Of a stretch of DNA of 64,000 bases, positions 55,662 through 64,000 are shown piece after piece. Numbering within the stretch: position 1 is the stretch's first letter; every line of letters starts with the position of its first letter. Made by a program: the position numbers and the translations under genes. A model generated the notes under the pieces. It did no database searches. It was not told the DNA's origin and saw only the letters and a list, made by a program, of their open reading frames with translations. Origin of the DNA: Channa striata. Its lineage: Eukaryota > Chordata > Actinopteri > Anabantiformes > Channidae. Where the stretch lies: contig CM065186.1 of NCBI GenBank assembly GCA_033026295.1, forward strand, positions 19,565,672-19,629,671. Reading direction: 5' to 3'.

Positions 55662-57599
55662 GTAAGTGTGTTTACTGTTTCACACCCACACAAAATTTGG
55701 CTGCGCCATTGATTTTGCTTTTGCTTCTCTTTCCTAAGAAAGTTGATTCTAATTACTGTTAGAATAAACATTAAATGCTATGTTCACAGCCTTTTCATTG
55801 CTGGTTTAATCATTTGGGATCAGTAGTTTCCTGCAGCGTTCGTGCTGTGCAGCGTGCACTCGCACTAACACCATACGGGTCACTATCGGAGTGCTATCAA
55901 GTTAATCCCGTGTCTCCTGTTTGAATGAGCATGTTGAAGAAACTTAGATGTTGGAAAGAAAATATCTTGATTATCTTTGATGTTTATTTCAGTGTTCATT
56001 AGTAGCGAGGCCCTGCTTTTAAAGTCACAAAGCTTCCAGCAGCACTGTGAAGCGTAACTAAACAGTGAGGAGCTGTCACTGATGACAGTTTGATGTCAGA
56101 GAGAGTGGTGCAACATACATTTCTGTTTAAGCTGAGTTCTCTGCTACTTTCTATGAAAAAAATAGTCATTTTGAAACCTGAGGTAGTTCGTTGTTTGGAT
56201 TTTTGGAGACACCAAACCACACCAGTGGTCATTTTTCTGCCTTGTGTTAGAGTGGAGTCAGTAATCTTGTGTTGAGGAGTCGCTTGTCTTTTGACTTTGT
56301 GTCATGTCCTGTTTGTCTTTCATCGAATGCTTTTTAAGTAGCTGGCAGGTCTGGACTGCAGACAGATGAGTTACACAACGTTTTTGGTGTTTTGCTGCCT
56401 GCGTCTCAGCTTTTTCGAAATGTGTTTCTGGCAACAAATTTGACATGAGCAGATATTTTTTCAAAAATCCAATGTCTCAGTTTCAACGTCTGAAAATGTT
56501 TTTTTATAACTGTTTATAATTTTATATAGTTTCAACACTGTTGGGCTACCTGAGTAAAATGCTTTACTCGGGGTCTTTTGGTTTGTAGTGTAGGAACCAC
56601 CGGGCACCATTCTTTGCCTGGTTGTTGACTAAAGTTCTATGTCATGCAGGCTTTGGGGAATGTGTCAGATGTCACTTAACAGGACATCATTGTCTCACTA
56701 CCAGTACCCAGTATCCTGTGAGCTTGTGAGCCATTATGAACACCACGGAATTTGCATAAAAGGCAAATAAAGAGGTTGAAAGAAAGTTATTCCAGGTGAG
56801 TTGATGTGTTAGAGACAAACATTATGATGCAGGAAAACTGTATTTTTCAAGTGTGGTAACATAAGTAGATATGTGAAATCCACAGCACTTAGCATGTCAT
56901 TTCAAGCCTTGTATAATATTATGGCATTTCTAGAAGCATTCAGAACAGATTTGGCAAGGTTTGTGGATTTTACAGTGAATTTGACCTCTCCTAGAAAAGA
57001 ATTGTGTGTTTTTCTTCCAGTAGTTATACGGATAGTTGTTCTATGTTTTTGTTATCTTCTAATGGTCTTAGAAATACATTTACACTGAAAAAGTTCTGCA
57101 CAATCATAATTTAATGCTGCTTGCTCTGACCACAGTAAGATCTGAGAAACAGTTGGAGGTGAGGGGTCCTGTTCAAAGGCGCCTCACGTAAAGTAATGAG
57201 GGAGGGGCATCCACTGTTCCTTCCCTTTCACCACCCACATTTATTCTAGGGAAGGGGAACCACCTCCAAGGTCCATATATCACTCACTAAGTTTTTCCTT
57301 TTTAATCTTAGCTTTCTTAGTTTTGTGTCTTGCAGCTAGCCCCCCCTCAGCAGGCCGAGTTTGCTCAGTTGTCATGGAGATGCTAGTAAGTTAACTTGAG
57401 GATAATAGTGCAGCTCTTGTAGAATTTCAATCATCTTCTTAAGAGTGCAGTTTTGTTATGCAGTCCTGGTGGACTCCCCCTGCCTCCTCCTTCTCCTCCT
57501 CCAGCACAGCAATATCTAGTCAACAGCTGTTTGATTAGAGCTGCCCTCCTCAGCGTCTCTGTGCTGCTACACTTCCCTCCACGTTCTGTTTGTGTTGGC
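55662..57599. other. Presumed intron, nothing recognised
   Basis: No supported exon or repeat was seen. Confidence 0.4.
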
Positions 57600-58040
57600 T
57601 GTAACGCCTCACATCTGGCAGTTCGTTTTTTTCTTTTCTTTTTTCAGTTACATCAGGGCTACCAACCTGCAGGATCTGAGGACTGCTCTTTATTATTCAT
57701 TTCATTCATGTTTAGCTGAGAGCCAGAACAAGGCCCTTAAAAAGCAGCCCAATATAACCCGCTATTTTGTCAGCACTTAATTGCATTGGTAGAGTTGGAG
57801 TGCGGGCGAAATGTTTAATGCAAGAAGCTGAACAGGTGTAATAACCTTTCATTTGATGAGTTGGAAGATGATAACTGCTGGTAATGTTTTAATGTACTTC
57901 AGAGGAAACAAAGCAGCATTAGCATTTTTACCACGAGCTTCTTTTTGGCCTCAGTGTGACCATCAGTATCACTGCCATCATCCTAACAATTATCATCATA
58001 GCTGTTATCATCACCACCACCACAGTTTCCACTCAGAGTA
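57600..58040. other. Possible conserved block with degenerate ATC/ACC repeat
   Basis: A strong pyrimidine tract ends in CAG at about 57647, but the frame carried from 55661 meets a stop after ten codons and no donor follows convincingly. The 57720-57920 part looks less drifted than its neighbours. ATC and ACC triplets recur at 57960-58023. Confidence 0.25.
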
Positions 58041-60487
58041 AATGCGTGTTTTCAGTTTGAGACACTTGAGTGCTCCAAACCCAACCTTCTATTTCTTTGT
58101 ACCTGACAACAAAAACCCGTGTTTTCTGAAAAGAAGGTTGCATAGAAACAACAATTATCATTTTTCTGAGAATTATGCAGAAATTAGGCTTTTTGGTACA
58201 CCATTTTAGACTTGGGTATGAATTGAAAATTGTTTGAAAAATGTGTGTAGAATATAATCATAATAACAATGATGATTATTAGTATAGAATGTGTACATTT
58301 TATTGGACACTAATTCAACTTTATTTATTCAACTTTATTCAACTAGCAATTATTTTGCAGATTGCAACGATCTAAATAGCCCCGACTACTTTTTCTGAGT
58401 GTGACAAAGCCTTTCGAGTTATGCTACGTCGACGTCTACGGCAGCATCAAGTAGCAATATGTCAAGTGATAAGTTACTTTGGACAGAAGGATATTTAGTA
58501 ATTGAATTTAGTTAATTTATTTTGTAGACCTCACTATAGGTTATAGCCTCCGTGTATAAGCCAGAATATGTGTCATAGCATTTTATTGGTAATTGTACCC
58601 ATAGGTTACTTTTTATGCTAATGCAAGTGAGCGTTAGCAAAGTTTTGGAAAAAAAGCCATTTTATTCTAGATGTTAACAAGAGAAGGAGGTCGGCATTAA
58701 GAAAGATGGATATATTGCACAATGAGAACCTGTAAGTACATTTTGCTTTTCGTACTCAAGTTTTACGAAGAAGACTTTGACTTGTAACGGACAAACTTTT
58801 TGCTAGACTTGTCTATGAGGGAACTGGCTGGTCCTGGGCTGAATCATATCTTAATGTGGAGAAGTGCTGGGAAAGCTTGAGTGACTCCGACTCATGGCCC
58901 AGTCTGGCAGCAGTGCAGAGATATTCCCTTTCAAAGGCTTTGACTGAGTTTTGCCCTTTTAATCAGCAAATCGGAGAAAGTGAGGGGTCCCTCTGTCCTA
59001 TGGATGTATTGGGAGAGCATGAGACAGCGCTTCCTCTGCAGCTATACTGCCCCCAACACTACCTGTCAATCCTGACAAGCTCTAAAATTTTCTCGTGCCA
59101 AGCTTTACATTGATAATATTGTACACTTGCCCAAGTCAGGTGCTCACTTGGAACTCCAGTCAAGCCTTCCATTGCTGAAGCGAAAGCACGAGCCTGAAGA
59201 GCCTGAAGAGCCTGAAGAGCATTCTACAGACATGCATTTCACGCCATGTTTTTAGGCCATTGTTTAGTAATGGTTGTGTTATCTGTTTCAATAGTTAATT
59301 TAGAGTATTAATGAATTGGAAAAGTTTTACACCTGCCTGTAGAGGATTATTATCCTTTCACTCAGTCCAGAAACCTTGACAACTGCATGGCAGGTAATTT
59401 GTACGCTCAGGGTGCCATTATGTCAACTGTATGTTAATGCAGAGCTTTTACCAGCTGCTTGTCATTACAAACAGACTTTTACACAGCTTAAATGCCCTGC
59501 CGATAAAAAAGAAAAATAAAAGTTTCAAATGCTCCAAGTCATTATGTAAAATGGGTATACATCTTAAAGGTGTTAAGTGTACTTACTGAAATCACCATTT
59601 TTAAAGTTAAAAGGAAAATTGCTCTGCTTGAACCGAAGTCAGAGTGCTCATGCTTGAGTGCAGGGTAAATTCCTGCTGGCTTCTGAACTTCAGTCTGGAT
59701 AGAGAGCTTCCTTTAGCAACAATAAACGTCACACTTTCTTTGTCATGACCGTCAAGTTGACACCTTTTGCACACTGAAGGCCAATTCGGCACCACGTCAA
59801 GAGATGCCATCGTGCTTTGTTGTGTACATGTGGAACGCGCCATGTAGGCGTCCGCAGCTGTAGAATGAAACAAAGAATATCAAAAAGAAGTTAATCGGCC
59901 TTTAAACTACAGTTTTAATATTTCTTTATGTGCTGTTGAAGACACCTGTGACACTGACTCACTAAACAGCACTGGCAGTGTTGAAGATATTTGCTCATGA
60001 AGTATACACAGCGAGGCTCGCCCATCTGCCTGCCTAAGACCACCAATTTCTGCTTGATAACTGTTTTTCAGCTTCCTATTTCCCCCCCAAAAATACATCT
60101 ACCTAAAGGACGGTGCAGTAAGTAGAATAAAGAGTGAGGCAGAGCTGTGAAGAGACGGCTCAGCAGATTGATTCAGTCTGACATGCTGGTGCTAGGTTAA
60201 GTTGCACTGTGACTTTAACTTCCATGTGGATTTTTTTCTTTATTTTTGTGGATTTCAGCCTAAAAAGTACATGTTCATATGTCATGTGTTAGTTCAGAAA
60301 GCACGAGGTTCAACCTTCTTTAGTATATAAACCTGGAATTAAGGGATTAAGCATTTTTTTTAGGAGTAGCAGTGAACTTTTGACATACCCAATTATGTTT
60401 TACCGAAATCAATATTGTACGATTAAAATTATTTGTTATGGGGAAAACTGGGGAATGAAATTAATTTAATGTACAGTCCTCATTTCG
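58041..60487. other. Presumed intron, nothing firmly recognised
   Basis: An 85-codon plus-strand frame at 58856-59113 has near-coding composition but no recognised motif or splice signals. The remainder is AT-rich. Confidence 0.35.
59188..59221 (+). repeat. 9-bp tandem repeat (GCCTGAAGA)
   Basis: GCCTGAAGA is repeated about three and a half times in perfect register, a young minisatellite-like array. Confidence 0.8.
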
Positions 60488-60600
60488 AGAAAAGTTGGGA
60501 TGTTATGTGAGCTTGAAATAAAACTGAAATGCAAAGATTTTGCAAATCATTTAAAACTTATTTGTAATTGTAAATAGTCCAATAATAAAACATCAAAAAT
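60488..60600 (+). repeat. Dispersed repeat end (partner at 1.0 kb)
   Basis: AAAGTTGGGATG, AAATAAAACTGAAATGC and TTTTGCAAATCATTTAAAAC parallel 990-1052 and fit the terminal part of an abundant fish and frog DNA-transposon family that I cannot name safely. It abuts a SINE on its right. Confidence 0.4.
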
Positions 60601-60604
60601 AACA

Positions 60605-60790
60605 AATTTCGACGCAGGGAAACTCTTGGTTCGAATCCTGGCTCCCCGGGTCACATGTGTCCTTGAGTAAGACACTGAACCCAGACTCCATTGCTCCCGG
60701 TAGATGTTGGCCAGCTCTCACACGCCCATTTGACCACACACTCACAATCCCACGTACACTCAGTGTAAAGCGCTGTTTGTTTTATTTGAA
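60605..60790 (+). repeat. tRNA-derived SINE, 5'-truncated
   Basis: A B box, GGTTCGAATCCTGG, is followed by TCCTTGAGTAAGACACTGAACCC, TTGCTCCCGGT and the end CAGTGTAAAGCGCT. The A box is missing, so the copy is truncated at its head. It belongs to the same family as the copy at 31545-31765. Confidence 0.65.
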
Positions 60791-61589
60791 TTGACACAAA
60801 CTGGCCTCATACTTTGTTCACAGAACAAATATTTCTTGGTGTGTTTATTCTAAAGTGCATATTTTCATCACTAGACTCATTTTCTTTCCATGGATGGTTC
60901 CAATCTCTCCATGTTTTTAACCTAGGATCTTTCCCCTTTCAGGAAACTTGTGTAATGTGTTAGTGGGTCAAGTTGGAATGTAATATTCTTATGCCATCCA
61001 GATTCTAATATTTTTCTATACTATCATGTGTCCACAACAGAGAAAACCCCAACTTTAAATTCCTTTAATGGATGTGTTTGTTCCAGCACGGGTAAAACAG
61101 GAGGACATTCCCTATATAGTGTCTCTATATGTGACTCTCTGAAATGCCGTGTTCTCATGGGTGACCTTGAAGAAAGTGGAAAGCGATGTGATAGTGCCCT
61201 GTAAAGCGCCCCACATGACCCCACACAAGTGCTCTTAAATGAAGATCTAATGCAGTGGCACTATAATGTGGAGAGTTGAAGGTCCTCCATGTCTGCCCTT
61301 GTAGTGAAAAGAAAAATGGGGAAAATGTGCCACTTTGGGTTCCTCTATGCCTCTGAACCCTGGGCAGGCCCACATGTGAGAAACACAATGAGAGCCCATT
61401 TAAAGAACAAAAAAAAGTGTTTACAATGTGAAAAAGATAAAATGATAAAATAATAAAACAATAAACCATCAATAAAAATGTGCCACACGTGCACAAGACC
61501 TTCATAAATAAAACACCAAGATATGCATAGAAAAATGCCTCTGCATGTTATTGTGCACATGTAATATTATAAAAAACAGTATAAATCAA
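60791..61589. other. Presumed intron, nothing recognised
   Basis: No supported exon or repeat was seen. Confidence 0.4.
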
Positions 61590-62040
61590 ATATGTTTTCA
61601 ACCTATTTTATAAGGTAAGAAATGATATTTGCTGCTCTCAGATCCTCAGGAAGGAAATTTCATAACTCTTGAGCTTGAATGCCAAACTTCTCTTTTTGTA
61701 ACACACTGAGAAATGGGATAAGAAGTTCTGATCAGAAGATAAAAGGTAGCGTTTAGGCTCATGGCACTAATAAGTTATACGGTGCAAAAACATTCAAAAG
61801 TTTTGAAAACAATTTTTAAATCTCCTAACCTAACTGGGAGCTAATGCAATGAAGGACAGGAGGAGTGTGTCTTCTCCTGCTAGAGTATGTCAGTAGTTTG
61901 GCTGCTGCATTTTCAACAAGCTGCAGACGAACAATAGATCTAAAGTTTAGCCCAGAGTAGAGACAGTTGTAATAATCTCGACGGTAGGAGATAAGAACCT
62001 GAGCAACTTTTTCAAGGTCCACAGAAGAAAGAAAAGTTTT
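61590..62040 (-). pseudogene. L2/CR1-type LINE, C-terminal RT fossil
   Basis: On the minus strand the frame reads QVLISYRRDYYNCLYSGL and then RLQLVENAAAKLLT and RHTPPVLH, the conserved block of L2/CR1 LINEs after the catalytic RT motifs. Further on, a degraded RSLAFKLKSYE...RLKTYL end matches the C-terminus of the same proteins. Stops and frameshifts separate the pieces. Neither the RT catalytic core nor the 3' tail repeat is preserved. Confidence 0.6.
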
Positions 62041-63190
62041 AACTTTAATAATATTTCTGAGATATAAAACACAGGTCTGAACTGTCTGAGTAATCTGTTG
62101 TTCAAATCAAAGCCAAATTAAAAATCCAAGCTGTGTGCAGACTGTTGAATATTGTTGCTTACACTTTTGAATGCAATGATATTCTTTAAAAAATGTTGTT
62201 GGCATTACATCTAATTAACATGTGGTTGTTTTCAAGTGAATATGTTCAAATCTAAAAAAGAAATTTGTTTTAACCGAGACATTAAATTATGAGACTCCAA
62301 TAATGTAAGCCAGTCTCTGGGCTGACAGTTGATTTAGAGCCTAAAAGCTCTATTTTATTAGGTATGTAGTCAAGTAAAGTGAAGCAATCGTTCACATTTT
62401 GCAGAGGGAGATTTCCAGTGTTGAACTGAGGAAGAACTGGCCACATATTTTAAAGTTTGCAATAAAACCTTAGGGTTTTACCTGCTTTACTGCATGCAGA
62501 CAATTCAACATCAAATATGTCACTAAAATATAATGCACATGTATTTTTGTTTCTTTTTTACATTTGGTTTCTGCACTTTGACTTTGCCTTTCTATTTCCC
62601 TCATATGCCCATTAGTGTGTTTAGTTTTCAACCTAACAGGATGGAGACATAGTTAAGATGTGCAAATGAAAAAGACCCGAAATCTGAGAATACGTCCTCT
62701 TGACAGAGAGAAATCCCGAATGTGTTTTGTAATGGATGCAGCTAGATTCTTTTTATCAACATTATGAGAAAATGTTTTAAATTTTCTTCTAAGTTACAAA
62801 TACAATACTGAACATATGAAATGCTCCTAGACAACATACAGTGTTTTAGTCTGCCACGATATTTGATCTTTGCAAGATCCCAAAATCCTGTTTGTCTGAC
62901 AGCCGTATATATAACTAAGCTTTTTCTACGTTCTTCTTTAAACAGCCATGTGTGTGGTCTGGGTTCAAAACCATGTTCATCAGCCTTTAAAGAAAACCAC
63001 AATCCTTCTCTAACCTTTAATCAAATCAAAGTGAAACTTGACCACACACAGGATGCTGGAGTCAAACTGGGGTTGGTGGTGTGAGAATACTGCATTTTGT
63101 ACTCGCACAGTCCACACCAGCTTTTTTTGCAACTGTGTTTATGGCACATACTCAATTCAGTGATTAGCTTTCAGCAAATGTAATTGCTTT
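62041..63190. other. Presumed intron, nothing recognised
   Basis: No supported exon or repeat was seen. Confidence 0.4.
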
Positions 63191-63833
63191 TACGCTACCA
63201 GTCAAATGTTTGGAAACACCTTTTCATTAATAGTTTTAATTTATTTTTATGACTATTTAAACTAATGGCCTTTATTCATCACTGAGCACATATACATTTG
63301 CACATGTTACAGTGAAATTTGTCCTCTACATTTGAGCCATCCCTCTGGAGGAAGCAGTGAGCTGCCATGACTGGTGCCCGGGGAGCTAGTGCTGGGTTTC
63401 TTGCTCGGGGACACACCTGGTGGGTAGGTTGGGGTTGCAGGTAAGCTGGGTTTTTGGATTTGATCCCGCATCATCCTTTTTGTCCTCCAGCATCTCTACC
63501 CATTGAGCTACCAGGCTGCATTTACATTGTAGATTGCCACTGAAGGCATCAGAACTTTGAATGAACACCTATGGAATTATGTAGTGAAAGTGAAAAAAGT
63601 TTTTTATATTTTCGATTCTTCCAAACGGCCGCCCTTTGCTTTGATTACTGCTTTGCACACTCTTGACGTTCCCCCCATGAGCTTTATGAGGCCGTGACCT
63701 TAAAATTGTTTTCACTACACAGGTTTGACTTGTCAGTATTCATTTGTAGAGTTTCTTGCCTTAACGGGGTTGAGGAAATAAAAGAAAACCACTAGAGAGA
63801 CGAGGTGTGTCCAAACTTTTGACCGGTAGCGTA
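63191..63833 (+). mobile_element. Tc1-type non-autonomous element with nested SINE
   Basis: The left end CGCTACCAGTCAAATGTTTGG and the right end, reverse complement CGCTACCGGTCAAAAGTTTGG, are near-identical inverted repeats flanked by TA on both sides (63191-63192 and 63832-63833), as for Tc1/mariner. The interior (GAAGGCATCAGAACTTTGAATG, TTTGCTTTGATTACTGC) is the familiar end region of a fish Tc1 element with the transposase deleted. Removing the nested SINE restores a contiguous sequence of about 380 bases. Confidence 0.75.
63260..63519 (-). repeat. tRNA-derived SINE nested in the Tc1-type element
   Basis: Read on the minus strand from 63519, the head has a tRNA-like A box (GGTAGCTCAATGGGTAGAG) and a B box (GGATCAAATCC). 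Its body includes, on the plus strand, GTGAAATTTGTCCTC and CCGGGGAGCTAGTGC. The copy is bracketed by ATTTA at 63255-63259 and 63520-63524, a 5-bp target duplication inside the host element. Confidence 0.7.
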
Positions 63834-64000
63834 TATAGTGCAGCTTAAGATCTCTGAGCCTAAACCTGTTTTCTTTTGGCTATACACATTTAGTAAACCC
63901 CAAAGAAATATGAACAGACACACACATTGTGGACTTGGATATCCTTGTAAAAGGCCATGCTATTTTGTGCAATAAGAGCGTTCTTTCATCTTGTGCGAGA

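Noticed and set aside
58856..59113. 85-codon plus-strand frame
   Set aside because: Composition is near coding, but there is no recognised motif, no splice signals and no homologue I know. Noted only as part of an unassigned stretch.
1..64000. CRISPR arrays, prophage, operons or bacterial defence systems
   Set aside because: No regularly spaced direct repeats, no dense coding and no bacterial signals. The repeat content is that of a vertebrate nuclear genome.

Overview
The window looks like a teleost fish nuclear genome: AT-rich, mostly non-coding DNA with very short open frames, GT-AG splice signals, CpG-rich promoter-like islands, and a typical fish repeat load (tRNA-derived SINEs, L2 tails ending in GAATT repeats, an R4/Dong/Rex6-like LINE, Tc1-like fossils, MITEs, a solo LTR). 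No complete protein-coding gene, rRNA, true tRNA, CRISPR array or prokaryotic-style operon is visible.

Layout. (1) 0-16.5 kb appears to be the 5' part of a gene on the minus strand. A CpG-rich promoter and 5' UTR (about 15.5-16.5 kb) lead into a short first coding exon (15741-15831) that encodes a signal peptide and ends in a consensus splice donor. A phase-compatible candidate second exon lies at 10383-10461. I do not recognise the protein. (2) 16.5-29.4 kb reads as intergenic. It holds SINEs, a solo LTR with a perfect 5-bp target-site duplication, a MITE, and an orphan promoter-like cluster at 23.6 kb (ETS palindrome, CCAAT, GC box). (3) A second CpG-rich promoter at 29.4-30.1 kb carries an ACTACA-TTCCCA element and a splice donor on the plus strand. 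Two plus-strand candidate exons further on (36873-36959 and 55579-55661) have good splice signals and share one open frame with it, so 29.6-64 kb may be the 5' part of a plus-strand gene with long introns. This gene is also unidentified. The two candidate genes would be divergently transcribed about 13 kb apart.

The supposed plus-strand introns hold most of the transposon fossils: a Tc1-like element interrupted by another repeat (38.6-39.9 kb), a LINE reverse-transcriptase fossil (42.0-42.4 kb), a further Tc1-like remnant (43.4-43.8 kb), an R4-like LINE split by a nested L2 (45.8-49.2 kb), a second copy of the 26-kb MITE (54.5-55.05 kb), an L2/CR1 C-terminal fossil (61.6-62.0 kb), and a Tc1-type MITE carrying a nested SINE (63.2-63.8 kb).

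The novelty hunt found no undescribed molecular system. The most useful leads are the two unidentified gene starts, the orphan promoter, several repeat families seen only by internal comparison, the dated nestings, two near-perfect hairpins, and a few possibly conserved non-coding blocks. All family assignments rest on recognition of motifs by eye, not on database searches.
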